Origin: Astrocystis sublimbata
Taxonomy: Eukaryota > Ascomycota > Sordariomycetes > Xylariales > Xylariaceae
Length of the DNA stretch: 64,000 bases
Assembly: GCA_022453515.1 (NCBI GenBank)
Contig: JAJNNY010000071.1
Span: forward strand, 110,465 to 174,464
Direction of reading: 5' to 3'
Part shown: piece after piece, positions 33,310-45,300 of the stretch
Layout: every line of letters starts with the position of its first letter
How positions within the stretch are numbered: the stretch's first letter is position 1
The notes under the pieces: generated by a model
Told to the model about the DNA's origin: nothing
Databases searched by the model: none
What the model saw: only the letters and a program-made list of their open reading frames with translations
Program-made: the position numbers and the translations under genes

Positions 33310-35757
33310 ATGTCGATCCAACTTGCCACTGCGCCAGGAGCTCTTCTGGCCCTCGGACTAGGGGCTGGTGATGTCGCCAGCCTCATTGCGCTGGGAAAGC
33401 GGGTTGGGAACTGGTGGACGACGCAGTCCGGAGACCAAGAAATGCTGTCATTTCTCGATCAAGACGAACACAGCGTGATCACTCGCCGTGGCCTACTGGA
33501 CATCGTTGCTTTCAATGCTAGATGGCGTAACCAGATCAACCTTCTTGCGAATGGCCGTCCCCTGCGACTTCATCAAAAGGATGTCCGAAAGGTTATGAAC
33601 GATGTCACAGAGCTGTTGCAGGTATGTAGTAGCTGTGCGAGACTGTCGCATCGGATCCACGTGTGGAAGACTAATTCTCAGCCCGAACAATAGGACATGT
33701 CGTTATTCACAAGCACAATGGTCTGTATTGTAGCAGCCTTGGATCAGTTCGCAAACGAAGAGATTGTCAATGAAGTTTTGTACAATCTCCTCATGACACT
33801 GCTAAAGCCCGGCACCGATGGCGAAGATATCGTTCGGTCGCAGTACAGATCGCGCATCAATGCTTGGAGATCAACGTCAAGTCTTCGCGGTTTCAACCTC
33901 GACGCGCAACAATGCAGACTAGAGTTGATCGAACAACAGATAATTCTGAACGGTCACTTTCCACACTCAGAATCGAGGCACGTGCTGGATTTTCTATTAT
34001 GGCTACTTGGAACCACCGATACCACATTTCGAACGAGTTCTTCGGATGTTGCAGGTATTGCAGCGTGCCTATGCTATCTAGGGATGGACATCATCGGCGT
34101 CGAAGGGCGAGGCTTTTCCGACACTCCCTCAGCTATTTGCAATGTAGTATATTCTGACGTGCAATTCTTCCATGAGGCCACATCGACTTCTTGGAAAAGT
34201 ACCGTTTTTAAACAGCGGGATTTATCAACAACCATTCCACTTGAGCATCCGGAGGAAAGTATCAGCGTTTTCCCTATTAGCAAAGAAGCGCAGAACAAGT
34301 GTCGAGCAGCATGGAAAGCCGGAATGAGAGCCGCGAGTACTATCAAGATTTGTATCCGAGGGGGCAAAACAGAACCACATCTGTTTCAGTCTCAATACAG
34401 GCCGGAGATACAATACCAGATTGTTGATGTGGGAAGCGAGGTTGAAAGAACCTCGCCAGAGCTTTACACACTTGCCGAAAACTATGGGCTCGTTGTCAAC
34501 GGCGAGCTCCTGAAGGATCTAGAGGCTTGCCTCGGGCGTTTGCCTAATGAAACTCTCACTTGGCTGAATGCTACCACTCTAGGCAATGACGCAATGCTCG
34601 ACCGGTCGCGGCCTGTTGGATATCGGTACGTTCCGACTCATATCAGCGATCCTGATATGACAGACCAAAGCAGGGTTGAAGCATTCTGTATTTTCCAGTC
34701 CTTCTTCTTGGGCAACTATTACGAACTATTCCACCGAGTAGTTGACACAAAAACCCTAGCCTGCCAGGTTGTGGAGGGGTGCTGGGCCTTTCGATCTCCT
34801 GATCTCATTCAATCTGTACACATGATTCTCAACAAAACTCGGAGGAAGGAGACGGAGTCGGATGGCAAGTCACTTCATATACGAACCTTGACAAGGCAAG
34901 ACCTCCTTGAATTGCTCTTGAGGCTGTTTCTAGGAAGCTCCACCGACATCCCACAGATTGAAAGCGACGGGCGACTGAATCCAGGGTGCGTGGGTGTTAT
35001 TGGCAAACGCACAATTCTTATCAACAGCTTGCTGGGCAAATGTTCGTCACCCAGCGAGATTGGCGGATTTACCATTCTTGACGTCGACGTTGGCGGCATC
35101 CCTCGGGATTCCCATGGTCTTGTCAGACCAGGCTACTCTTCCACCGTGCTGGAGTCGAAACTCATTGACAGCCCCGGCACAGCGAAGCTCCATGTAAACG
35201 AAGAAAAGCCTGACAAAGATGTAGAATTCGGTATCGAAGCCGACTGGGAAGCTGATCCCGACACGGCGTTGGTGTGCGCAAGATACAAAGGTCGACGAGT
35301 GGCAACTCTGTCACCAGCCATGGTAGACTATAGTTTCTGCAAGGGCTATGTCCCGCCTGGTCCGAAGGGAAAGCTGGCGTCACATCGGAGGCCGCCCCTC
35401 GATAATGGCATCGGTGTTGCCCTCTCGGATATCATGACGGTGTCTGGAAACCTTCCACTCCTGACGAATCTTGCTTCCTCAGTGCTATTTCAGGCTTTAG
35501 ATCGTCCGCGACTTAGGTATGTGGGTGTTTCCCTATACTCCGGGTCAAGCATGTGTATATGCAAGGTAGCAACAGATTCGGTACAAGCTGCAAAGGACAT
35601 TGCGGCGTCGGAGGCCGCGGAGTCGAAATCTGCTTATAGGGCCCCGACAGTTATTATTGCCGGGCTTGTTAAGAGTTCTGAACTCGACTTTCCAATTGCC
35701 TCGAAAGTAGCGTCTTTCGATATGTACGAGATCGATTGGAAAGCCACTGGGAATTAG
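33310..35757 (+). CDS. Uncharacterised 791-aa protein convergent with the HET gene
   Basis: Exons 33310-33621 and 33694-35757 (72-nt intron: GTATGT donor, ACTAAT branch, TAG acceptor, phase 0) give 791 residues; an in-frame ATG at 33253 would add 19. N-terminal hydrophobic, glycine-rich segment MSIQLATAPGALLALGLGAGDVASLIALGKRVGNWW, then largely alpha-helical sequence (DVRKVMNDVTELLQ, FLLWLLGTTDTTF), then a beta-rich C-terminal part (GFTILDVDVGGIPRD, VGVSLYSGSSMCICKVAT). I do not recognise a named domain; proteins with this type of N-terminus are common and uncharacterised in Sordariomycetes, often near HET genes (from general knowledge). The 3' end is 75 bp from the 3' end of the HET gene. 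Confidence 0.7.
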
Positions 35758-35832
35758 AATCATGAGCGTCGCGTAGGCCAAGTTCAAAGAAGAGAGCCCC
35801 CAGTAACATAATCATTATAAACGTCACTCAAC

Positions 35833-38098
35833 TCAGATCACGTAGACCGTATGCAGCCCTGTCGCCGCATCATATGCGTCACAAGGTAGAGTTGACTCCC
35901 CATCCTGCGTACGCATATACAGCTCTTCAAGACGTGTCTGATCAGATCTCATGATACCGATACGTCGAAATCTCGCCATCTGCTCATCAACAAGCTCGAA
36001 GAATATCGCAACGAAGCTGGGCACATCTGAAGCTTCATCAATCTGCCAAGGGATGTAGTAGAACACAGTCGTCTCACGCTCGAATTTGGCTTTGTCAGTC
36101 ACATCATCTAGGTTGACAGGCCAGAGGGTAACATCGCCGCAGTCGGTGAACGGAATGCCGTAGATTCGGTCCGCTTGCTTTCGGAGTCTTGCTTGCTTCA
36201 GGGAGCCCACGACTCGCACCTCGACCACTGGACCAGACAACGGCCCGAATAGGTTTTGGTCGATTGGCACTAGAGGGTCCCCTGCTTTTGTTCGATACTT
36301 GAAACAGCTGACCTTTGGCAGAATTCCTTGAGAAAGTGGGTTGCCTGCGACCACTGGATAATTGACACTTGCCCATGAGAAGCTCGGTGCTTGGTCTCTC
36401 CTGAAGCCATTCAACGCGGTGGGTGAATTTCTCTGGGAGTCGGGCACGCGGAGATTAACCCATACGCGATGCCAGGCCATATCTGCGGCAAGAGATCTCT
36501 CCCAGAGCCCCGTGATGTACCGGTCGTTTTTCAGTCTCTGGAAAAATCGCGCGATACCGGAAATCGCAACCAGCTTGTCCGATGAGTAGGTCAGGTGACA
36601 TCTGGTATACTCAGTGACGATATCCGGCCAAAGGTCGATCGTATTACCTGCGGCCATCCTACTATTACCCCACCTCTCAGCTAATGACTTGACGTACTGG
36701 TTGGTCTCTGACGGCTCAAAGATCTTGGGCAGCGGTGCATCGCCCACAAACTCGGGTGGTGGAAGTCCCTTTGGGTATCTCTCGCAAGCCGCTGTCTCAC
36801 AACACTCGTAAAGGACTTCTTGCGGGCAGAAATGGAGGTTACGAATTGACAGAAGTCGCTCTTGAAGAACCCATGCTCTTGTGTTGAGGGGCGAGTGAGT
36901 GACCTGGACATTCCAAAACCCGCCTCCCGGCCCGTCGATGGGGGCAAACGACTCCATAATCCTCTCCCCTTCAACATCAACCGTCATGTCGAGACATGGA
37001 ATCTCGAATTCTCGAGGGTCACGATCGAAGAACAGGCCCTGACTGTCTGTTCCCCAGTCCGCTGATACGTTGCAAAAGGCGTTGACGTATACCTCCGCCA
37101 TCCGTAATGCTTCCCGAAGCCAGTCAGTGCCCCCATTTCCTTCCTGGATGATGCACAAGGAGTCTATCCATACGTAGCGCACATCCATCCTTCTTGCCAG
37201 CTGAATGAATTCCTGAAATGTTCTAGAGAGGCTGTCAACAGGTAGTGAAACCGTCCAATCGTCCAAGTTCGAGGTAGTCAGTCTCTTAATATTGTGGTCA
37301 CCCCAGCGGTGACTCAGTGTGAGATAAGGTTGTCCCTCTGGTATATCTTGGCCTACAACAATCCGGCAATGGTCTAGAGAAGCCAGAGCTCTGTTTTCGA
37401 ACGAGCCGACGTCCAGTAACCGAGTTGGATACCATCTGTCTGGTCTCGATGGGTTGCGACACTGCCCATGATTTGCGACACAGTCAGAAAGCCAACGTTG
37501 AAGCATGGTCAGTGATTCTTCGGATGCCGTTTAGCGAGAAGTGGGGATTTTCGATTCGGCACGGTGCGTTTCTTGCAATCTATGAGCTCCAGAGAGTAGG
37601 AGATCATTGAGGATCCTACTCACCCATCACCACCTTGGGCGTCATGAATATGCGAGGTCCCATTTTGCCAAGACGATCGACTTCCTCGATCAGGACAGCA
37701 ATACTGGCTGCCAAATCCGCCTGTTGTATAACGTCCTGCTTGAGTAGCAAATTGTCAATATATCCTTTGCTCATTTCAACATTGATATAGATCTCGCGAT
37801 CTTCTCGTCTGTTCCAACCTTCAAAGCCGAAAAAGAGTGTTCGCAAGGTGATAAGGGGTTCGTTGCTTCTCTCTATCAGCAACCCATTCCTAACGCCGTC
37901 TTCGAGGAGCCACAGGTGATGCTTCCCGTTGTCATTTAGTATCTCGTATATTTTGGAACAGATAGGGCATTTTTGTCTTATGGAGTTACAGAACGAGAGC
38001 AGGCCGTCATGGAGAAGATGCGAATCATTTGATCGCAGCAGCGATGTGTCGAATACGTTGTCTTTGGACCACACGATGCATGGCGAGCAGAAAGGCAT
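35833..38098 (-). CDS. HET-domain (heterokaryon incompatibility) protein, 719 aa
   Basis: Cytoplasmic fungal non-self recognition or related cell-death protein. Exons 38098-37624 and 37517-35833 with a 106-nt intron (GTGAGT donor, AAG acceptor, phase 1) give 719 residues. The HET domain is clear: YLTLSHRWGDHNIKRLT (about 235-250), FQEFIQLARRMDVRYVWIDSLCIIQEG (about 280-305) and the following W..EA..MA.VY motif, then TRAWVLQERLLSIRNLHFCPQEVLYECC. The N-terminus before the domain carries two Cys pairs (MPFCSPC, CPICSKIYEIL), a small zinc-binding-like module typical for the group. The C-terminal region is variable, as expected. No death-effector domain such as Goodbye, NACHT or patatin is fused. 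Confidence 0.85.
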
Positions 38099-38899
38099 AA
38101 TTGTTTTATCCGTGGTGGTTGTGTGTCGTGACCGTCATAGGAGAAGATAGTGAGGCTAATTGTCTGAAGCTTGGTGGGTGTCGTGTCACTCTTTAGCTTC
38201 GGCTTAGGATCAGATCGCCAAGCTTTACATAATCCACTGTACAAGGATAGAGACCGTCCATTAAGTTCTGGCTTTACAAAAGTCATTATTTAAGGCAATG
38301 AATTGAAAGTACCTTGTATGGTCCCGTAGGTATATCTCTCTCTGATCATAGTTAAACAGAACGTTCATTTGTAAAATTATATGCACACACTAGCGAACAT
38401 ATCTGCGTAGACCATACATCTATTAGGCCGGTAATTAGTCCGGTAGAAAAAAAGTAACTACTATGAGTTTACCAAGCCAGCATGATTTCAATAAGAAGAT
38501 GATTTTTACTGTACTAGCTGTTGGCACCAATATACTATATACCTGGTATACCAGAAGCACCTTCTGTTTTAATGGTCGCATTTAGGGGCACCTATCCTGA
38601 CCCTGGCATGCTGGCAAACACTCTGTGTACTACCATTTCTCTAAACCCCCCTAAAAGCCCGCTGGACCAAGCCCGCCCGGTGTTGCCCCGCCCCCGCCTC
38701 CGCCCCCGCCTCCGCCCCCGCCTCCGCCCCCGGTTCGGCTTAGGTATGCCACTGTAGGTTTTTGCCTACAGACATGCATTACCACCCACTGTACCTTAAC
38801 ACTTTCTCTTCTTCAACAACACCATCCCACATAACCTGTCTTCCTTCATTCTTTCTTCCCCAAAGCGTCCACGAGCCGTGTAGCTGCGCAGCCGCCGCG
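38099..38899. promoter_or_regulatory. Intergenic region between HET and HSM3 genes with a GC-rich minisatellite
   Basis: Divergent spacer: HET is transcribed left, HSM3 right. At about 38690-38733 a CGCCCCCGCCTC unit is repeated about four times. A pyrimidine-rich leader (CTTTCTCTTCTTC) lies at 38801-38815, upstream of ATG 38900. No gene between. Confidence 0.5.
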
Positions 38900-40063
38900 A
38901 TGGATGTGGACGAGGCTGCCATCCCCGTGACTGGGGTCGATGCTTTGGAAAGGCACCTCGACGAACTGGCCGCCGACCCGACCTTGCCGACCGACAACAA
39001 GCTGTTCGATTCTGTCGAGCTCCAGATGACAGGCAAGTTTCAACATTGTCCTCCTTTCTTCGTCTACCTAGGTGCCCTTCTAACCTCTGTCCCTGTTGCA
39101 GCCGCCAACATCCCGCCGCTCATCCCACGTCTCCTGCCCAAGGTCGCCGACCTGTTGAAGCGATACCAGTGCGATCCCGCCCCCATCTGCAGCCTGACCA
39201 CCAAGCTGCTCGGCCCTCTCGAGTTCACCCAGATCGTCGAGCTGGCCTCCGAGGATGCCATCATCCAGGCCCTGAACTCCCCCGCGCCCTCGGCCAACCT
39301 CCTTGCCATCACCATCCTCGCCAAAGCTGCCCAGTCGCCCAGCGACGCTGCCATACTCGCCGCCAACATGAAGCCTCTCGTCACCACCTTCCTGACCCGA
39401 TGGCTAGATTGTCCTCTCGTCGAGGTCGGCGAGAGAGCTTCTCGTGTCCTCGGCGACCTGCTTGAGATCGACTCCGAAGCCCGTCCAACTGAAGTCCTGC
39501 ACACGAACGGTGCCACGAACGGCGCCGCGCCTGCTATTCGCCAAGTTCCCGGCCAAGGAGCCATGTGGAGAAGGATATTTCAGGATCGCGAAATCTACGA
39601 CCTCATCCTCTCCTCGTGCAGCCACGGCCCTCATCAAGACACTGACGAGGGTCTCGCTCCCGAGCAGGTTTCGCTCGCCCAGGGACGTCTTCTGCGTCTC
39701 TTACCACGTCTATCAGCTCTCAACATTGCTGCTGTTACAAAGTCCCACTTTCCAGAGTTGCATCAGGAGTATGCGAGCTCCGAAGGCGTTGGTGGGCTCT
39801 TGTATTTTGCAGCCCTCGGTATGATCGACATGCAAGACATGTTGATGCACTTGACTCTGATTGATTTCTTCGAAAGCATGCTGAGTATACAGCGGATCAC
39901 ACCCTTCTCTGCTTACAAGATGGACACTCTTCGCACTCTTTATCGAGAGGCGACCAAGAATGATGATAGGTTGAAGAACGCCATTCTTACCCTCCCCGAG
40001 CGCACGATTCCTGACGAGGCAGATGAGCTGAGGAAGTTCATTCATGACGTATCTGCCGACTGA
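38900..40063 (+). CDS. HSM3: HSM3/PSMD5-like proteasome assembly chaperone
   Basis: Chaperone for assembly of the 26S proteasome base, binding Rpt ATPase C-termini; made of HEAT/ARM-like helices. Exons 38900-39032 and 39102-40063 give 364 residues; the 69-nt intron has a GC donor (GCAAGT), a CTAAC branch and a TTGCAG acceptor. If retained it stays in frame and adds 23 residues. N-terminus MDVDEAAIPVTGVDALERHL, then repeated helices (AANIPPLIPRLLPKVADLLKRY, GPLEFTQIVELASEDAIIQAL, LLAITILAKAAQSPSD), and VGGLLYFAALGMIDMQDMLMHL near the end, as in fungal Hsm3. The part from 39513 onward lies in the left palindrome arm, so only the 5' end is single copy in this window. Confidence 0.8.
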   Translation: MDVDEAAIPVTGVDALERHLDELAADPTLPTDNKLFDSVELQMTGKFQHCPPFFVYLGALLTSVPVAAANIPPLIPRLLPKVADLLKRYQCDPAPICSLTTKLLGPLEFTQIVELASEDAIIQALNSPAPSANLLAITILAKAAQSPSDAAILAANMKPLVTTFLTRWLDCPLVEVGERASRVLGDLLEIDSEARPTEVLHTNGATNGAAPAIRQVPGQGAMWRRIFQDREIYDLILSSCSHGPHQDTDEGLAPEQVSLAQGRLLRLLPRLSALNIAAVTKSHFPELHQEYASSEGVGGLLYFAALGMIDMQDMLMHLTLIDFFESMLSIQRITPFSAYKMDTLRTLYREATKNDDRLKNAILTLPERTIPDEADELRKFIHDVSAD

Positions 40064-40451
40064 CGGATATATTATGTGTACTGTTTGTATTATTTTCATT
40101 TGGGGTCTGATGACATGTTTTAAAAGGCTGTGCAAGAGATACCCTAGACTAGCATGTATACGTCCCGTGGACGTACTTCATTGAGGCTTCAGGGCCGCCC
40201 TTTGCTCTTCGTTGAACCCGATGCTATGGGATATTCATCAATTATCTGTAGGGGTTCTCTCGTAATATGCCAATATCAGACATCCAACCCCGCCATCACA
40301 TTACCCTCCCAATGGCTGTCATCAATACTTCAGACTCGGAGTATCAGATTGCCCAGCATACCTGCCTCCCACCGGTCCGATAACTGCCACTCACATACGA
40401 GCAACAACTTGGGTAGGTACCTTGCGCCTTATCTAGGTACCTTGCATAATC
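40064..40451. other. 3' spacer between HSM3 and the Zn2Cys6 gene
   Basis: About 390 bp between the convergent 3' ends; contains GGTACCTTGC repeated at 40417 and 40437. No gene. Confidence 0.5.
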
Positions 40452-42363
40452 TCAGCTCCGACACCCAATCCCATCATATTCGACTTTCGGGTTCTGCGTC
40501 TTCACAAACGGGAGCCGCCCCGAATACGCCTTCGCATTCGCCGTGATGGTCGCCTCCACCCACTCTCCTATCGGCGGCGGATGGCGCGACGAATCCATCT
40601 CCCTCAGACACGCGCTGCAGAACGCGCGCTCCTCCTCGTTGCCCGACTCGTACGAGAACAGCAGGCTTGCCGTGAAGTCGACGGCCAGCGGCGTCTGGTG
40701 GCGCAGCCAGGGGTACGCCATCCAGATGCGTCTGCTGTACTTCTTGGCCTGTTTCTCGGCAAACATGGCGGCGTTGGCGTCTTTCCGCTCGAGGACCCGG
40801 TTCGCCTCCTGCAGGCAGCGGTACGTGATGATATTGAACATGGCGTGCGAGCAAAACAGCTTCGCCGTCGGGAAGTTGGCAAAGGAGTAGCATTTCGCGA
40901 ATAAGTCCGGTCGCACGAGGTTCGGCGTCTGCGTGATGGCCCCGGACTCGAGGAGAGAAGCCAGTATCGTCTCGTTTTGATACCGTAGTTTCTCGGCGAG
41001 ACTGCTCGCGCGCAGACGTAGCTCGGTCGCGGTGGCGGTATCGTCCGGGTTCCGCCGCAATGCGCGCACGAGGCGCACGAGGCCTGGCCAGGCCGTTACT
41101 TCGACCCAGAGACGATACGATTCTTTGAGCACGGGGGAAAGGTCGCTTTCGTCGATCGCTTCGTGCAGCGCGGCCATCCACTCGGGCGTGTGGAAGCCGC
41201 TGTCGCGGCTTTGGCGGATGTCTTCTTGTAACTAGCAACGGTGATGGCATCCGGTCAGTTGGGGATTTCTTGAGGGGGAAAGGTGAATGGAACGCAGATG
41301 CATGCTGCACGACACGTCACGAACTCACCATGTGAAAGAGACTCTCAAACATCACATGCAGCGTCATCCCCGTCTTTGGCTGCGCCGGCCCGCCCCGGTT
41401 GATGACGGCGATGAGGCCCGCCGCGTGGTTCTCCTGGTTCGAGCCCCTCGCGAAATCATACAGGACCTCGGTCTTCTGCAGCACGCAGAGCGCCGCGAGC
41501 GTGTTGTTCAGATGCTCCTCGTTCGAATCGTCCAGCGCGGCTTGCAGACTGCGCAAGGCCCGGTTGTATGTCCTGAGATCAAGCCACGTATGCGACGGTA
41601 GCCCTCGGCGACTGTTCGTCCATGCGCCGAGGAGTAGCTCGACGGCGTGCGCGAGCGCGACGTTGTGGCTGCCGCTTCCGCACCCGGACGTCAGGTGCTG
41701 CGGTATCAGCGGCAGAAAGGGTCCCAGGATGCGCAGGTCGTGCCCGGTGCCGCGCGCGATGTCGAGAGAGGCGATTAGGTGCGCTATTAGTTGGTCGGGC
41801 GGGTTCCACGGGAGCGGCTTGGGTATCGCGCGCGAGAGGGAGAGGTTCAGGTTGTCTAGATTCGTCATGGTCGCCATGTTCTTGGGGTGCAGCACGATGA
41901 TCTCGCCGATGCGACGCCGTCTGTCTCTGTCTGTTCTAGGACTGTTGGTGTTGCTGTTGGCGCTCATGCTTGTGCTTGTCAATGTGTTGGCGAAGGGGAG
42001 ACGGTTCGGGTTGGAGGCGAGGTTGTCTATGATGTGGCCTCCGTCGTCGGGTATCTCATTGTGGCTGCCGTTGACTGCCGCCGAAGTCAGCATTTATTTG
42101 TGTTTCCTCTTTTTAAGTGTGGCTGGCTTGGTGAGCTGCTCACCGACGAACTTGAAGGTGCTCCTGGCCCCCGAGCAGATCTTGCCCGCGCGGGCGCATG
42201 TCCCGCATGTCGGCCAGTTCTCATCACACTGTTTTCCCCCAGATCGGTGAGCTTGGGGGTCATTGTTGTGTCAAATTGCTCGGGTAGGTATTGATCGTCG
42301 ACGCACCTTGGTCTTGCGTGTTTTGCAGAATGTGCAGCGCTTGCTCTTCGGGACGCCGACCAT
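40452..42363 (-). CDS. Zn(II)2Cys6 transcription regulator, intact left-arm copy, 555 aa
   Basis: Exons 42363-42307, 42228-42144, 42074-41329 and 41231-40452 give 555 residues with consistent phases. Residues 10-37 form the binuclear cluster C-x2-C-x6-C-x6-C-x2-C-x6-C (CTFCKTRKTKCDENWPTC, then GTCARAGKIC), a DNA-binding domain of fungal regulators. An unstructured linker (MSANSNTNSPRTDRDRRRR) follows, then a helical fungal-specific regulatory region (LQAALDDSNEEHLNNTLAAL; YRLWVEVTAWPGLVRLVRAL; SHAMFNIITYRCLQEANRVL). The C-terminus here is VKTQNPKVEYDGIGCRS. Target genes are unknown. A mirror copy at 61146-63036 is frameshifted. Confidence 0.85.
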
Positions 42364-45300
42364 GATGACTGACAATCAATGGCTGGCTGGCGCGCGACGG
42401 ACTATTAGGCTATTACGTTGGTGCACTGGGTTTCAGGACTTTTTTCTCTTCGTAAGTTGTTGGTTCTGCGGTAAGGTAAGGTAAGCAGCCCTACAACAAT
42501 AACAACGCGTTGTCGACGGACGGACTTGACTTGACTTGACTTGACTAAGAAAGTAGGCAGAGAGGGCAGGATCGGCCTTACGATGAGATGAGATGAGATG
42601 AGGTTGAAATAAGGTAAGCCAAAGGGGGTAGGGTATTATTATCTGACGTATGTGTGTGTAGGTAAAGTAAGTATATGTGGTATTGTATTGTATGTATGCA
42701 TGGGCGTACAGACTGGGACGGGTATAAGTCAGCCGCTAGATCCGGCAACCGAGTCCTTTTTGTACTGGTCTCTTGATGCTTGATCAATTGATCAGATGCC
42801 AATCCAGCCAGTCAATCAGATGCCGATGACAGCGCTATGTGGCTTGTGGCTTGGGTCTTGGGTCTTGAGGTTAGGCAACAGAATAGAATGAATTAACGAC
42901 ACCGTTCGTTCAATCAATCAATCAATCAATCAGCGCGACGTCTCATGTTTTGTTTTGTTTCAAGTGTTATGGACTTTTTTTTGTGAGATGAGATTAAGGG
43001 CACACTGCAGGAGTTCCCTCCCGTCTTCTCGTTCTGTTCTGTTCTGTTCTATTTCGAAACAAAAAGACCTACATATGTACTAAGGATGTAGGCGTATGTA
43101 GTACATACAGGAGTAGATCTGGGGCCGCAGACCGCCCGATGTAAGGAAGTGGAAATAAATGGATGGAAAGTACATGGAGGTTTGGGAGGTAGGCAGGCAG
43201 GGTAGCACAACACACTAAGTAAGCACAGCACGCATGCACGCACACATACATGCAGGTGGCGATGTGTCGCACTGCATACTTCATCCACCTCTTCTCTCAA
43301 TCGTGGGCGCCACCGGCTCGGCTCCGATGGGAGTCTGACAAATCCCATTTTGCGATGATAGCAAAACGTCAAGTCAAGTCGAGGCGAGGCGAGGCGAGGG
43401 TTGGATTGGATGAGCGGGATAATATGTCGCGTGGCTGTGATAATAGTATAATCGATCGCGGCCCATGCATGTTACCTAACTAGTAATTGGTGGTGGTGGT
43501 GGCGCAACAGCGGGTTTATTTACATCAAAAGTACTTACTTAGGTAAAGACTAATCTCAGATGGGTAGGCATCGCGGCTCTAAGTCTTTAGCTCTTCGGGC
43601 GTGGCTTACTTTTCCCGCTGCAGAATATGATGCCTAATTGGGGAAAGGCAAGGAATAATGTGATGTGTTGTCGATACGTCGTAAATAACAAAAATCCCCA
43701 TTATGGTGGTCTGGTGTGGTCTAGTCGAGGCAGGCTGTAGAACATCGTGGGTCTTGTCTCGCTTCGGTCAATGCAACTAACTAATGAGATGAGCGCTTCT
43801 CGCTCGAGGGGCCCAGGCAGCCCTGGACCTCATGTGGGCGTGTCTACTACACGCTGCCTGCCGCCAATTGAATCGTCTATCTCTTTCTCATCCCCTATAT
43901 GATGGAGTGACTAGGTACGTATGCTGTTTCCTAGGTTATTGTGGTGTATGAATCTTCCATGGATGTTGGAATCACTCACTCACTCACTGCTTACCTCAGA
44001 TAGCAAGGTCGGTTTATCATATCATTCACATGTCGATGTTACACAGGACGGCACGATAAGGAATGGTCAGATGCCGTAGGCAAGCCAAGACACCATGGGG
44101 GGAAATATCCATGATAGAGGGGGCAAGGGTTGTGCAGGCTGTCATCATTCGTGCCACCAACATCCGAACAATAATTCTTCAACGTTCACCACACCGGCAC
44201 AACGTATAGTCGGCCGCTTTCCCCTAAAGCGAGAATGCATCAACAACGGTCGGTATGAGTTGCGGTGCTCTACCGAAGGAAGCAAGCACGGCTGCTTTCG
44301 CCTATCGCGCTTCTCGGCCGAGACTATGCGTGATTTGCCCGAACCTTGCTCGATCTCTTTTGTGGATAAATATGGATCATCGTCGGACTATAGCGGGCGC
44401 TACCTATAGTAGGTATAGACAGACATGAACCAGATCGATCATCATCTTCGGCCTTAATTTGACGCCGTACAAACGCTGCTGTCGTGCCTCGTTTCATCTC
44501 GTCGTAAGACTCACCAAGTACCTATCTCGCCCATTACCTATTCAATTACATAAAGCAGCGTCGCAGCATCACACCTGATGGGGACTTTGGCTTACTCGTT
44601 CAGGACGCATCCGCATGGGGATTGGGCTCGTTGATCTGGTGTGATTGGTGCTGGAAGCTGACGTTTTGGTTTGAACCTTCCTGTCATCCCATCCGGAGAT
44701 AAGTCCGCTCGCTATAACATCTGACATGCGGTATGGGTATGGGTATCTCACATGCAACATAGCACCAACAGACGTAGAATCTTTCGATCTATCGGCATGG
44801 TATGGTTCAAATACCGATGGTAGGGATTGGAGACTGGGGGAACGATTCAAGAGTTCCGTGTCCTTGGGTTGGGTACCATGCCCTTTCAAACGCCAAGCAA
44901 CAGAATGCGACGTCGATCCTAGGATCGGATTGACACCTCCTCCTTTCTTGCTTGCCCCTCCACGTTTTGCACCCGACTTACGTAAGGCCAAGGTTGCAAT
45001 ACCTACGTGATGAGCATGTTTTCCCTAGCCATGTCGAAGACAGGGTCTGGTTCGGTTATCGAGATACCAACTTTCTGTTCGCGATTGCTCACCCCCTTTG
45101 CTGTTCTCCAATTTGCGCGAGTAGGTGTCTACGAGTGCCTCATTGGAAACCAACGGCCAGATTGTCTAGGCGCATCGACGGAATCTCCCAACCGGTTACC
45201 GTACCACAGGCTATGGTTGTGAGTTCACGTCGCCAGCGATCCGTTGCTGACTATCAGCTGTCAATGTCCATTTACAGTAACGACATCGCAGGTTTACGTG

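Noticed and set aside
44780..44830. tRNA T-arm-like GGTTCAAATACC
   Set aside because: The loop is out of register with the pairing stem and no acceptor, D or anticodon arms are in place.
44569..44991. 140-codon frame (and its mirror at 58518-58940)
   Set aside because: Open, but with no recognisable domain, composition typical of chance, and no intron context; mentioned only within the gene-poor region.
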